NCBI GenBank assembly: GCA_008638415.1
Contig: VWVT01000010.1
Span: 124,001 to 188,000, forward strand
Source of the DNA: Nocardiopsis sinuspersici
GTDB lineage: Bacteria > Actinomycetota > Actinomycetes > Streptosporangiales > Streptosporangiaceae
Length of the DNA: 64,000 bases
Direction of reading: 5' to 3'
Below, piece by piece: positions 26,108-37,513 of this stretch (the first letter of the stretch is position 1; each line of letters opens with the position of its first letter). The translations under genes and the position numbers were made by a program. The notes beneath the pieces are model-generated. The model made no database searches. It saw nothing but the letters and a program-made list of their open reading frames with translations, and had not been told where the DNA came from.

Positions 26108-27073
26108 GTGACGCGTTTCGGATACTTTCTCGCCTGTGAGGAGCACGGGCCCAGGGAGCTGGTCCGCCAGGCCCAGGCGGCGGAGGCGGCGGGGTTCGAC
26201 GCCCTGTGGATCTCCGACCACTACCACCCGTGGCTGGACTCCCAGGGGCAGAGCCCGTTCGTGTGGTCGGTGGTCGGCGCGATCGGGCAGGTGACGTCCC
26301 TGCCGATCACCACCGCGGTGACCTGCCCGACCACACGCGTGCACCCGGCGGTGGTCGCGCAGGCGGCCGCGACCTCGGCGGAGATGGTCAGGGGCGGATT
26401 CACCCTGGGCGTGGGCACCGGCGAGGCGCTCAACGAGCACATCCTCGGCCAGCCCTGGCCGCCCGCCTCCCGGCGTCTGTCGATGCTGGAGGAGGCCATC
26501 GAGGTGATACGCAAGCTGTGGACCGGCAAGCTCGTCAACCACAGGGGCGAGTACTACGAGGTCGACACCGCGCGCCTGTACACGCTGCCGGAGGAACCGC
26601 CGAGGATCTACATGTCCGCGTTCGGCCCCAAGGCGACCAGGCTGGCCGCCAGTGAGACCGACGGCCTGATCCAGGTGGCGCCCAGCCGCGAGACCATCGA
26701 GCACTTCCGCGCCGAGGGCGGTACCGACAAGACCGTCCAGGGCGGGCTCAAGGTCTGCTGGGCCGAGACCGAGGAGGAGGCCCGGCGCGTGGCGTACGAG
26801 AGGTGGCCCACCGAGGCGCTGGCGGGCGAGGCTCCCCAGCTGCTTCCGCTGCCGCGCCACTTCGCGCAGCTCACCGAGAGCCTGGTCACCCCGGAGATGG
26901 TGGCCGACGAGGTCGCCTGCGGCCCCGACCCGGAGGTGCACGTGGCCGCGATCAGGCCGTACCTGGAGACCGGCGTGGACGAGGTCTACGTCTGCCAGGT
27001 CGGTGACGACCAGGAGGGCTTCTTCGAGTTCTACGCGAACGAGGTCCTGCCTCGGCTCCGGGCCGAGGCCTGA
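26108..27073 (+). CDS. F420-dependent LLM-class oxidoreductase (TIGR03557-type)
   Basis: 321 aa, GTG start. The luciferase-like fold shows ALWISDHYHPWLDSQGQSPFVWSVVGAIGQVT and TRVHPAVVAQAAATSAEM, with GVGTGEALNEHI in the cofactor loop. Sequence and length match the glucose-6-phosphate-dehydrogenase-like F420 subfamily (TIGR03557). It probably transfers hydride between a small alcohol or sugar and F420. It stands alone between the SDR and a small Pro-rich protein. Assignment to the family is firm; the substrate is not. Confidence 0.9.
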   Translation: MTRFGYFLACEEHGPRELVRQAQAAEAAGFDALWISDHYHPWLDSQGQSPFVWSVVGAIGQVTSLPITTAVTCPTTRVHPAVVAQAAATSAEMVRGGFTLGVGTGEALNEHILGQPWPPASRRLSMLEEAIEVIRKLWTGKLVNHRGEYYEVDTARLYTLPEEPPRIYMSAFGPKATRLAASETDGLIQVAPSRETIEHFRAEGGTDKTVQGGLKVCWAETEEEARRVAYERWPTEALAGEAPQLLPLPRHFAQLTESLVTPEMVADEVACGPDPEVHVAAIRPYLETGVDEVYVCQVGDDQEGFFEFYANEVLPRLRAEA

Positions 27074-27122
27074 ACCGGAAGCGGTGCGCGGCCTCCCGCG
27101 CACCGCCCAGCGAGGAGGAGAC

Positions 27123-27293
27123 ATGAGCACCCGTACCCGTGACGGGACCCTGCGCGAGCCCGATCCGATGCCGCCGGACCCGTTTCCCCCGACCCCGATG
27201 CCGGAGCCTCCGCCGGAGCCGGAACCCGAGCCGCCCGGACGGGAGCCCTTCCCCGAGCCGCCCGGTCCCGAACCCGAGCCAGAGCCCGCCTGA
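27123..27293 (+). CDS. Small Pro/Glu-rich repetitive protein
   Basis: 56 aa, ATG preceded by a strong GAGGAGGAG. More than half the residues are Pro or Glu, in PEP/PEPEP runs (MPEPPPEPEPEPPG and EPPGPEPEPEP). It is certain to be disordered and polyproline-like. The ribosome site and clean stop argue for translation, but high-GC background makes such frames easy. Function unknown. Confidence 0.55.
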   Translation: MSTRTRDGTLREPDPMPPDPFPPTPMPEPPPEPEPEPPGREPFPEPPGPEPEPEPA

Positions 27294-27777
27294 GCGCACG
27301 GCGCCCGTCTGAGGCTGCCGTGCCCGTCTGAGACGAGGACCGCCGGGAACACCGGTGCGGCAGAGACGCGGGACGCACGGGATCTGTGCGCCCCGTGGGA
27401 CGCGTGTGTCCGGCGGGGGTCTTCCATCCGTCGGGCCCCGAGATCCGACCGCGTACGTCGCTTCGTCCTGCACCGCGGCTCCCTCGTCCACGTCCGCCGG
27501 GTTCTGCGCGACCGCTGCGTCCCCCGGCCGCTTCGTCCTCCACCGCGGCGCCGTCCTCCACGGCCGCCGGAGCCTCCGAGCGGCCCCGCCCTCCGCCGCC
27601 GTCCGGCTCCCCGTGTACGCGGACGGAGCCGGTCCCGCCGTGGGCGGCACGGATCCGTTCCGTAGGGGGGCTTGCCCCCTGGGTGACGGTGGGCCTACGT
27701 TGCCAGAAAAAGGAAAGACTCCTTCTGGTTCGGCCACTGTGCGCGGTGCCGAGCCGCCACCCGCCGGAGGAAGAACC
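27294..27777. other. 484-nt intergenic region upstream of GH5 gene
   Basis: I see no gene. It contains a 42-bp imperfect direct repeat and, near 27705-27720, an A-rich patch (CCAGAAAAAGGAAAGA) that may belong to the GH5 promoter. I find no CebR-type operator. Confidence 0.5.
27459..27570. repeat. Imperfect direct repeat, two 42-bp copies 70 bp apart
   Basis: 27459-27500 and 27529-27570 share about 37 of 42 bases (CGCTTCGTCCT.CACCGCGG core). Confidence 0.65.
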
Positions 27778-29082
27778 GTGGCGCCACCCCCGCCCCCCGC
27801 CCGAGGCCGCACCGTCCTGGCCGCGGCCGCCCTCGTGGGCGCACTTCTCACCGTCCCCTCCCTCACCGCTCCCGCGTCCGCACAGGGCCCGGCCGACACC
27901 ACTCCCACCGCGTCCGGGACCGGAGCGGCCGCCCGGGAGGCCGCGGCCGGCCCGGTGGAGGCGCACGGCCGGTTGAGGGTCTGCGGCCTCAAGCTCTGCG
28001 ACGAGAGCGGCGACACCGTCCAGCTCACCGGGATGAGCTCCCACGGCCTGCAGTGGTACGGCGACTGCCTCACCGACGGCTCCCTGGACGCGCTCGCCCA
28101 CGACTGGGGCGCCGACGTGCTGCGCGTGTCCATGTACGTCCAGGAGGGCGGCTACGAGACCGATCCGCGCGGCTTCACCGACCGGGTCCACGAGCTCATC
28201 GAGGAGGGCACCGAGCGCGGCATGTACGTGATCGTCGACTGGCACATGCTCACGCCCGGCGATCCGAACCACAACACCGACCTGGCGCGCACCTTCTTCT
28301 CCGAGATCGCGGCCGCGCACGCCGGCAAGGACAACGTCCTGTACGAGATCGCCAACGAGCCCCACGGCGTCTCCTGGGACGCGATCCGGAGCTACGCCGA
28401 GGAGATCATCCCGGTCGTGCGCGCCGAGGACCCCGAGGCCGTCGTCCTGGTCGGCACCCGGGGCTGGTCCTCCCTGGGCCTGTCCGAGGGCTCCGACCAC
28501 ACCGAGATCACCGCGGACCCGGTCGACGCCGACAACATCATGTACGTCTTCCACTTCTACGCGGCCACGCACGGCGACTTCCACCGGGAGGGCCTGCGGG
28601 CCGCGGCGCGGGACCTGCCGCTGTTCGTCACCGAGTTCGGCACCCAGGAGGCCACGGGGGACGGGCCCGACGACTTCGCCTCCGCCCAGGCCTACCTCGA
28701 CCTCATGGCCGAGGAGCGGATCAGCTGGGTGAACTGGAACTTCTCCGACGACTTCCGCTCCGGCGCCGTCTTCGAGCCCGGCACCTGCGCCGCGGACGGG
28801 CCCTGGACCGGCACGGACTCCCTCAAGCCGGCGGGGGAGTGGATCCGCGACCGTATCCGCGAGAGCGGGGACGCCCCGCCCACGGACCCCACCGATCCCA
28901 CGGAGCCGCCCACCGATCCCGACGGGTGCGAGGCCCCGGCCTGGTCCTCGGGGGAGGTGTACACCGGCGGGGACCGGGTCGGCCACGGAGGACGCCTGTA
29001 CGAGGCCCAGTGGTGGACCAGCGGCGAGGAACCGGGCACCACGGGTGAATGGGGTGTCTGGAGGGACGTCGGAGCCTGCTGA
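27778..29082 (+). CDS. Secreted GH5 endoglucanase with C-terminal CBM5/12-type module
   Basis: 434 aa from the GTG at 27778, preceded by GGAGGAAG. A signal peptide (basic start, then LAAAALVGALLTVPSLTAPASA) is followed by the GH5 domain. The catalytic acid/base Glu194 lies in YEIANEPHG and the nucleophile Glu286 in FVTEFGTQ; VIVDWHMLTPGDP and FHFYAATH are also GH5 motifs. A PTDPTDPTEPPTDP linker leads to a 50-residue aromatic module (CEAPAWSSGEVYTGGDRV...YEAQWWTSGEEPG) typical of CBM5/12, which binds chitin or cellulose. It is a cellulase acting outside the cell. Confidence 0.94.
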   Translation: MAPPPPPARGRTVLAAAALVGALLTVPSLTAPASAQGPADTTPTASGTGAAAREAAAGPVEAHGRLRVCGLKLCDESGDTVQLTGMSSHGLQWYGDCLTDGSLDALAHDWGADVLRVSMYVQEGGYETDPRGFTDRVHELIEEGTERGMYVIVDWHMLTPGDPNHNTDLARTFFSEIAAAHAGKDNVLYEIANEPHGVSWDAIRSYAEEIIPVVRAEDPEAVVLVGTRGWSSLGLSEGSDHTEITADPVDADNIMYVFHFYAATHGDFHREGLRAAARDLPLFVTEFGTQEATGDGPDDFASAQAYLDLMAEERISWVNWNFSDDFRSGAVFEPGTCAADGPWTGTDSLKPAGEWIRDRIRESGDAPPTDPTDPTEPPTDPDGCEAPAWSSGEVYTGGDRVGHGGRLYEAQWWTSGEEPGTTGEWGVWRDVGAC

Positions 29083-29140
29083 CCAGGCCTACTGGACAGA
29101 CCGACCGGCTGACCCATCGTCCGTCCGGCTGACCGGATCG

Positions 29141-29178
29141 GCCGGGCGGCCCGCCCCGCACGGAGCGGGCCGCCCGGC
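29141..29178. terminator. Strong hairpin between convergent GH5 and clpC
   Basis: Perfect 14-bp stem (29141-29154 with 29165-29178) with a 10-nt loop in the convergent gap, able to serve both genes. Confidence 0.8.
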
Positions 29179-29185
29179 CCACGGC

Positions 29186-31690
<2,505 letters not shown>

Positions 31691-32026
31691 CTCGTCTCGT
31701 CCCCCGTGCGTTCAGTAGTGGCCTTTTCACCCTAGGTGAATGACCGTGGATTGGCCGGTAACGCCCTCCGGTGTGGGGGACGGAACGTGCGCGAGGGCCG
31801 CCGCCCGCCCGCACCGGGTTCGCGTCAGGGGACCCGCGCCGGGCCGGGCACCCCGTCCCGGCCCGCTACCCGGGTCCGGTGGGGGATAACACGCCGCGGC
31901 GGCGGGGGAGGCCCGCCGTGCCCGAACGCGCGGCGGGGAGCGCGGTCTCCCCGGCCGGCGTGTGACGGATGTCCATGATGTGAGAAGCGCTGGTCACCTG
32001 TTGATACGGGATGTTAATCTCATCCC
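31691..32026. promoter_or_regulatory. Divergent promoter region clpC / Cys leader-metY
   Basis: A near-palindrome TTCACCCTAGGTGAA at 31726-31740 lies about 40 nt upstream of the clpC start and could bind a heat-shock-type repressor. It is not a HAIR (HspR) or CIRCE site. Close to the metY side, GGGATG-N7-CATCCC (32008-32026) abuts the leader start codon. The 250 nt between hold no evident gene. Confidence 0.5.
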
Positions 32027-32095
32027 ATGACCGTGCTCATCCGACGACTCCACGTCGACCACGCGCGGGTGGCCAGCATGCTCTGTAGGCCCTGA
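32027..32095 (+). CDS. Cys-codon leader peptide upstream of metY-metX
   Basis: 22 aa, sequence of the actinobacterial putative leader peptide type: RRLHVDHARV then SMLCRP. The Cys codon (TGT) lies third from the end. Such peptides precede cysteine and sulfur-assimilation genes and act as ribosome-mediated attenuators: low Cys-tRNA stalls the ribosome and alters the downstream hairpin. The stop is followed by a GC-rich hairpin and a T-run, and metY starts 80 nt further. Too short for normal gene finding, so often missed. Confidence 0.8.
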   Translation: MTVLIRRLHVDHARVASMLCRP

Positions 32096-32101
32096 CACCT
32101 C

Positions 32102-32126
32102 GGTGGGCGGCGGGGGCCGCCCCACC
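32102..32126 (+). promoter_or_regulatory. Attenuator hairpin after the Cys leader
   Basis: GGTGGGCGGC (32102-32111) pairs with GCCGCCCCACC (32116-32126) with one bulged base; ATTTTCC follows at 32140-32146. It fits an attenuator responding to the leader peptide. Confidence 0.6.
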
Positions 32127-32175
32127 GTCCCAGAGCCCTGATTTTCCGATCCGACCACCGGACAGAGGTTGAGCC

Positions 32176-33492
32176 ATGACCGCCGACGCCACTCCCGAGC
32201 AGGCCTGGTCCTTCGAGACCCGGCAGATCCACTCCGGGGCCCAGCCCGACCCCACCACCAACGCCCGGGCCACGCCCATCTACCAGACGACCTCCTACGT
32301 CTTCCGCGACACCCAGCACGGCGCCGACCTCTTCAGCCTCGCCGAACCGGGCAACATCTACACGCGGATCATGAACCCCACGCAGGATGTGCTGGAGCAG
32401 CGCATGACAGCGTTGGAGGGCGGTGTCGCGTCCGTCGCCTTCGCCTCGGGAGCGGCCGCCGTCACCGCCGCCGTGCTCAACCTGGTCGGCGCGGGCGGTC
32501 ACGCCGTCGCGAGCCCCCTGCTCTACGGCGGCACCTACAACCTCTTCCGCTACACGCTGCCCAGGCTCGGCATCGAGGTCAGCTTCGTCGAGGACCAGAA
32601 CGACCCCGAGGCCTGGCGCGCGGCCACCCGCCCCGAGACGGGGTTCTACTTCGCCGAGACCCTCGCCAACCCCGGCGGCAACGTCCTGGACGTGCGCGCC
32701 GTCGCCGACACCGCGCACGCCGAGGGCGTGCCGCTCATCGTCGACAACACCGTGCCCACCCCCTATCTGCTGCGGCCCATCGAGCACGGTGCCGACATCG
32801 TCGTGCACTCGGCCACCAAGTACCTGGGCGGGCACGGCACCACCGTCGCCGGTGCGGTCGTGGACGCGGGCACCTTCGACTTCGGGGCCCACGGCGACCG
32901 GTTCCCCGGCTTCGTCGAGCCCGATCCCAGCTACCACGGCCTCAAGTACTGGGAGGCCCTCGGCCCGGGCGCCTACGCGGCGAAGCTGCGTGTCCAGCTG
33001 CTGCGCGACACCGGCGCGGCCATCGCCCCGCTCAACAGCTTCCTCATCCTCCAGGGCATCGAGACCCTGTCGCTGCGCATGGAGCGCCACGTCGCCAACG
33101 CCCAGGCACTCGCCGAGTGGTTGGAGTCGCGTGACGAGGTCGAGAAGGTCTACTACGCGGGCCTGCCCTCCAGCCCCTCCAACGAGCAGGCGCGCCGGTA
33201 CCTGCCCCGGGGCGCGGGCGCCGTCGTCTCCTTCGACCTGCACGGCGGCGTCGACGCCGGACGTGCCTTCGTGGACGGCACCGAGCTGTTCAGCCAACTG
33301 GTCAACATCGGTGACGTGCGCAGCCTCATCGTCCACCCCGCCAGCACCACGCATGGCCAGCTCTCCCCCGAGGAGCAGGCCGTCTCCGGAGTCACCCCGG
33401 GGCTGATCCGGCTCGCGGTCGGCCTGGAGCACGTGGACGACCTCAAGGCCGACCTGGAACTGGGGTTTCGGGCCGCGAAGGCGCAGCAGTGA
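32176..33492 (+). CDS. metY: O-acetylhomoserine sulfhydrylase (aminocarboxypropyltransferase)
   Basis: 438 aa, ATG at 32176. Features are GNIYTRIMNPTQDVLEQR (phosphate-binding), FASGAAAVTAAVLNL, PLIVDNTVPTPYLLRPIEHGADIVVHSATKYLGGHG (PLP lysine) and SLIVHPASTTHGQLSPEEQ. The length and the long insert before the C-terminal part mark the MetY rather than MetB branch. It makes homocysteine from O-acetylhomoserine and sulfide. metX overlaps its stop (GTGA), so the two are translationally coupled. Expression is probably governed by the Cys-leader attenuator upstream. Confidence 0.95.
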   Translation: MTADATPEQAWSFETRQIHSGAQPDPTTNARATPIYQTTSYVFRDTQHGADLFSLAEPGNIYTRIMNPTQDVLEQRMTALEGGVASVAFASGAAAVTAAVLNLVGAGGHAVASPLLYGGTYNLFRYTLPRLGIEVSFVEDQNDPEAWRAATRPETGFYFAETLANPGGNVLDVRAVADTAHAEGVPLIVDNTVPTPYLLRPIEHGADIVVHSATKYLGGHGTTVAGAVVDAGTFDFGAHGDRFPGFVEPDPSYHGLKYWEALGPGAYAAKLRVQLLRDTGAAIAPLNSFLILQGIETLSLRMERHVANAQALAEWLESRDEVEKVYYAGLPSSPSNEQARRYLPRGAGAVVSFDLHGGVDAGRAFVDGTELFSQLVNIGDVRSLIVHPASTTHGQLSPEEQAVSGVTPGLIRLAVGLEHVDDLKADLELGFRAAKAQQ

Positions 33493-34625
33493 CCGAGGCT
33501 CCCAGCCGTTCCGCCACCGGTGGGTGGCGGGACGGCGACCCCGTGGGCGAGCGGCTCTGGGCGGGGTGGGACGCGCCCCTGGAACTGGAGTCGGGGCGGA
33601 GCCTGCCCGGCGCGCGCATCGCCTACCAGACCTGGGGCACGCCCGACGCCCGCGGCACCAACGCGGTCCTCGTGCTGCACGCGCTCACCGGTGACTCCCA
33701 CGTCACCGGCCCGGCGGGACCCGGCCATCCCAGCCCCGGCTGGTGGGAGGGGCTGGTCGGTCCGGGACTGGCCCTGGACACCGACCGGTTCTTCGTGGTG
33801 GCCCCCAACGTGCTGGGCGGCTGCCAGGGCAGTACCGGCCCCTCCACGGCCGCGCCGGACGGAAGGGCGTGGGGGAGCCGGTTCCCGAGCATCACCATCC
33901 GCGACACGGTGCGCGCCGAGGAGGTTCTCGCGGACGCCCTGGGGATCGACTCCTGGGCGGCGGTGATCGGCGGCTCCATGGGCGGCATGCGCGCCATGGA
34001 GTGGGCGGCGACCTTCCCCGAACGCGTCCGCCGGCTCCTGCTCCTGGCCTGCCCGGCGGCCACCACCGCCTGGCAGATCGCCTGGGCCGCGCCCCAGTTG
34101 CACGCCATCCGCGCAGACCCGGACTGGTGCGGCGGCGACTACCACGACACCGGCCGGTTCCCGGGCGCCGGACTGGGGGTCGCGCGGCGGATCGCGCACG
34201 TCACCTACCGGGGCGCGGACGAGTTCGACGACCGGTTCGGCCGCCGTCCCCAGGACGGGGAGGACCCCGGGGCGGGCGGCCGTTTCGCGGTGGAGTCCTA
34301 CCTCGACCACCACGCGCGCAAGCTGTCCCGCCGCTTCGACGCGGCCAGCTACGTACTGCTGACCGAGGCGATGAACGGCCACGACGTGGGACGGGGACGG
34401 GGCGGTACGGCCGAGGCCCTGCGCCGGATGCCCGAGCGGACCATCGTGGCGGGGGTGAGCAGCGACCACCTCTACCCGCTGCGGCAGCAGGACGAGATCG
34501 CCCGCAGCCTGCCCGTGCCCGGGCGGGCGCGGGTGATCACCTCACCGCACGGCCACGACGGGTTCCTCGTCGAGGACGACCAGGTCTGCGCCCTGGTCCG
34601 CGAACTCCTGGCCGACCAGGACTGA
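33489..34625 (+). CDS. metX: Homoserine O-acetyltransferase
   Basis: 378 aa, GTG start overlapping the metY stop by 4 nt. The alpha/beta hydrolase fold has the MetX nucleophile motif GGSMGGMRAMEWA, the GGCQGSTGPSTAAPDG oxyanion segment, the acid Asp in GVSSDHLYPLRQQ and the catalytic His in PHGHDGFLVED. It acetylates L-homoserine with acetyl-CoA, supplying metY. The pair forms the direct sulfhydrylation route to homocysteine. 81 nt separate it from the next, convergent gene. Confidence 0.95.
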   Translation: MTEAPSRSATGGWRDGDPVGERLWAGWDAPLELESGRSLPGARIAYQTWGTPDARGTNAVLVLHALTGDSHVTGPAGPGHPSPGWWEGLVGPGLALDTDRFFVVAPNVLGGCQGSTGPSTAAPDGRAWGSRFPSITIRDTVRAEEVLADALGIDSWAAVIGGSMGGMRAMEWAATFPERVRRLLLLACPAATTAWQIAWAAPQLHAIRADPDWCGGDYHDTGRFPGAGLGVARRIAHVTYRGADEFDDRFGRRPQDGEDPGAGGRFAVESYLDHHARKLSRRFDAASYVLLTEAMNGHDVGRGRGGTAEALRRMPERTIVAGVSSDHLYPLRQQDEIARSLPVPGRARVITSPHGHDGFLVEDDQVCALVRELLADQD

Positions 34626-34709
34626 CACGGACGGGGCCTGCCCCGCATCCCCGCCCGCCCCACCCGGGCCTCCTCGTACGGATCCCGTCCGAACGCGTCC
34701 GGCGGGGCC

Positions 34710-35681
34710 TCAGAGGGCCGCGGAACGCGCGGGGTCGGAGGCCTCGGTGAGCAGGGACACGGGCTCGTCGCCCAGTCGCACGCGGTTGACGGGCAGCAGG
34801 TCCGCGAGCTGCTCGGGGCTGCGGGCGCTGGCGAGCACCGACACCACGGAGGGCCGGTCCGCCAGCCACGCCAGAGCGGCGGCCGCCTGGGAGAGGCCGC
34901 CGCGCTCGGCGACGGTGTCCAGCGCCTGTAGCACCCGCTCACCGCGCGGGTCGTCCAGGTAGGCGCGGGCCTTGCCCGCGCGCGGGCTGTCGACCTCGGC
35001 GGCGTCCGGACGGTACTTGCCGGTGAGGAAGCCGCGGGCCAGGCCGAAGTAGGGCAGCAGGGCCAGGCCGCGCTCCCGGGCCAGCGGCACCAGGTCGGAC
35101 TCGACCCCGCGCTCCATCAGGTTGTACGGGGGCTGCACGCACACCGGGGCGTGCAGCCCCTCCCGCTCGCAGACGTCCAGCCACTCGCGGATGCGGTCGG
35201 GGCCGTGGTTGGACAGGCCCACGTAGCGCACCCTGCCCTCGTCCACCAGCTCGGAGAAGGCCCGCGCGCTCTCGGCCAGCGGGGCCTCGGGGTCGTCGAA
35301 GTGCGCGTAGTACAGGTCGATGGTCTCCACGCCCAGCCGCGCCAGGGAGGCCTTGGCGGCCGCCTTGACGTTGGGTCCGGACAGGCCGGGGAAGTCGGGG
35401 TGCCGGCTGACCTTCGTGGCGATGACCAGGTCCGAGGGGCGTCCGCGGGAGGCCAGCCAGCGGCCGATGACCCGCTCGGACTCGCCGCCCCGGTGCCCCT
35501 CGACCCAGGCGGAGTAGGAGTCGGCGGTGTCGACGAAGTTGCCCCCCGCCGCCGTGTAGGCGTCCAGGATCCGAAACGAGGTGCGCTCGTCGGCGGTCCA
35601 GCCGAAGACGTTCCCGCCCAGGCACAGGGGGGACACTCGAAGGTCGGAGCGGCCGAGGCGGCGGAGCTGGACGTCGTTCAT
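34710..35681 (-). CDS. Aldo/keto reductase (AKR family, YdhF/Tas-like)
   Basis: 323 aa from the ATG at 35681; an upstream in-frame start at 35753 adds an unlikely 24 residues. Motifs are LGRSDLRVSPLCLGGNVFG, FVDTADSYSAWVEGHRGGESE (catalytic Asp/Tyr), IATKVSR (Lys) and DLYYAHFDDPEAPLAE (His). It uses NADPH to reduce small carbonyl compounds. It is unrelated in function to the sulfur genes around it, though it could handle reactive aldehydes. Convergent with metX. Confidence 0.9.
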   Translation of the reverse strand: MNDVQLRRLGRSDLRVSPLCLGGNVFGWTADERTSFRILDAYTAAGGNFVDTADSYSAWVEGHRGGESERVIGRWLASRGRPSDLVIATKVSRHPDFPGLSGPNVKAAAKASLARLGVETIDLYYAHFDDPEAPLAESARAFSELVDEGRVRYVGLSNHGPDRIREWLDVCEREGLHAPVCVQPPYNLMERGVESDLVPLARERGLALLPYFGLARGFLTGKYRPDAAEVDSPRAGKARAYLDDPRGERVLQALDTVAERGGLSQAAAALAWLADRPSVVSVLASARSPEQLADLLPVNRVRLGDEPVSLLTEASDPARSAAL

Positions 35682-35792
35682 GATCACCGTGTCCTGTCGG
35701 GTGCCGGATGCGTGCGGTCGACAGGCTAGGCCAGCGGGCGGCGGGGAGGCCATCGTTCTCCTCCCCGCCGGAGTGTCACGGCAGGGCGGGCC

Positions 35793-37178
35793 CTACACGC
35801 CGTGCGTGGACCGGCGCGCCTCGGCGTAGCGCTCACGCACGTGCGGCACGTCCACGGGGTCGGCGGCGGCCTCGGGCTCACCGGTGCCCCAGGCCGGCGG
35901 CTCGGCGGTCTCCGCCAGCGTCCACGCCGCCTGCCTGGCGGCACCGAGCGCGACGTACTCGGCGGGCGGCGGCACGACCACCCGCGCGCCCAGGACGGTC
36001 GGGGCGACCGCGCGCACGGCGGCCGACCGCGCGGCCCCGCCCACGAGCATGACCTGGTTGACCGGGACGCCGGTGTCGGTCATCGCGGCCAGTCCGTCGG
36101 CCAGCCCGCACAGCATCCCCTCCACCGCCGCGCGCGCGATGTTCTCCGGGCGCATGTTGGAACGGCGCAGGCCGTGCAGGGAACCCGCGGCGTCGGGCAG
36201 CACCGGGGTGCGCTCGCCGTCCAGGTAGGGCAGCAGCACGACCCCCTCGGCGCCCGGCTCGGCGGCGAGCGCCAGCTCGTCCAGCCCCGCCAGGTCCACG
36301 CCCAGCATCGCGGCGGTGGCGCTGAGCACCCGTGCCGCGTTCAGGGTGCACACCAGCGGCAGGTACCGGCCGGTCGCGTCGGCGAACCCGCAGATGATCC
36401 CGCTGGGGTCCCGTGTGGGGCCCTCGCTGACGGCGAACACGGTCCCGCTGGTGCCCAGGGAGACCACGGCGTCGCCCGGGCGCAGCCCCAGGCCCAGGGC
36501 GGCGCCCATGTTGTCGCCGGTTCCGGGGGCGACCAGCGCGCCCGACGGGGTGCGGCCCACGGCCTCGGCCGGCTCGGCCACCCTCGGCACCCGGATCTCG
36601 CGCCCGAAGGCCCTCGCCAGCAGGTCGGGACGGTAGGCGTTCTCGGTCGCCGACCAGTAGCCGGTGCCGGAGGCGTCGCCCCGGTCCGTGGTGGGCTCGG
36701 CCCCCGCGCCGGTCAGCCGCCAGGTGAGCCAGTCGTGGGGGAGCATCACGCCGGTCGTGCGCGCGGCGTGGTCCGGTTCGTGCCGTGCCAGCCAGCGCAG
36801 CTTGCTGACGGTCAGGCTGGCGTTGGGGATGTTGTCCACGGCCCCGGCCCACTCCGCGGGGCCGCCCAGCTCCTCCACCAGGTCCAGCGCGGCCCCGGCC
36901 GAGCGGGTGTCGTTCCACAGCAGGGCCGGGCGCACCACCGAGCCGAGCTCGTCGACGGCGACCATGCCGTGCTGCTGTCCGGCGACGGCGATGGAGGCCA
37001 CGTCGTCGAGCAGGCCGGAGGAGGCCTGGGTCAGGGCGGACCACCACGCGTCGGGGTGGACCTCGGTTCCGTCGGGGTGCGGGGCGCGCGCCTCGCGCAC
37101 GACCGCGCCGCTGTCGGCGTCGCAGACCACGATCTTGCAGGACTGGGTCGAGCTGTCGACTCCGGCGACCAGGGGCAT
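35793..37178 (-). CDS. xylB: Xylulokinase
   Basis: 461 aa from the ATG at 37178, preceded by GGAG. FGGY kinase features are [16 protein letters not shown] (phosphate loop), [49 protein letters not shown] and the C-terminal [20 protein letters not shown]. It phosphorylates D-xylulose for the pentose phosphate pathway. No xylA or transporter gene is adjacent; xylA may be elsewhere. Upstream is a 335-nt regulatory gap, so it probably has its own promoter. Confidence 0.93.
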   Translation of the reverse strand: MPLVAGVDSSTQSCKIVVCDADSGAVVREARAPHPDGTEVHPDAWWSALTQASSGLLDDVASIAVAGQQHGMVAVDELGSVVRPALLWNDTRSAGAALDLVEELGGPAEWAGAVDNIPNASLTVSKLRWLARHEPDHAARTTGVMLPHDWLTWRLTGAGAEPTTDRGDASGTGYWSATENAYRPDLLARAFGREIRVPRVAEPAEAVGRTPSGALVAPGTGDNMGAALGLGLRPGDAVVSLGTSGTVFAVSEGPTRDPSGIICGFADATGRYLPLVCTLNAARVLSATAAMLGVDLAGLDELALAAEPGAEGVVLLPYLDGERTPVLPDAAGSLHGLRRSNMRPENIARAAVEGMLCGLADGLAAMTDTGVPVNQVMLVGGAARSAAVRAVAPTVLGARVVVPPPAEYVALGAARQAAWTLAETAEPPAWGTGEPEAAADPVDVPHVRERYAEARRSTHGV

Positions 37179-37513
37179 CGTTTCACTCCGTGAGGGCAGG
37201 TGGGGTGGCAACCTTCACAACCTAGGGGATGGAGGGTGGGACTGGAAAGCGCTGCCAGAGGGAACGCGCCCGTCCCGACGCGCCAGGCGGGGAGCCACCG
37301 CCGGTCCCGGCGGCTCCCGTGCCGGCGCGAGGGCCGGGGCATGTGTCCGATCCCACGTGCGCCGGAGGGGTGGAGCCACAATTCCTACCAAACAGGTTGG
37401 ATAGGCTCTGACCAGCTCGGCGGTGCCCCACAGGGGCCGCGAGCCGCGAGCCGCGCGGTCGCCGGACACCGGCCGCCGCGATCCTCCACTCCACGATCAC
37501 GAAGGAGCGCACC
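37179..37513. promoter_or_regulatory. Divergent xylB / metQ-like upstream region with dyad
   Basis: CCTACCAA-N5-TTGG-A-TAGG at 37384-37405 is a dyad with a 1-nt bulge, about 108 nt before the metQ-like start. Nothing else resembles a gene. The xylB-proximal part has no obvious LacI or XylR operator. Confidence 0.5.

Noticed and set aside
25409..27427. 672-codon minus-strand frame opposite the SDR and F420-type genes
   Set aside because: Antisense shadow of two firmly recognised enzymes; composition Gly/Arg/Val/Leu without motifs.
37384..37405. SAM (S-box) riboswitch upstream of metQ
   Set aside because: Only a simple dyad is present; the multi-stem junction and conserved loops of known SAM riboswitch classes are not visible.
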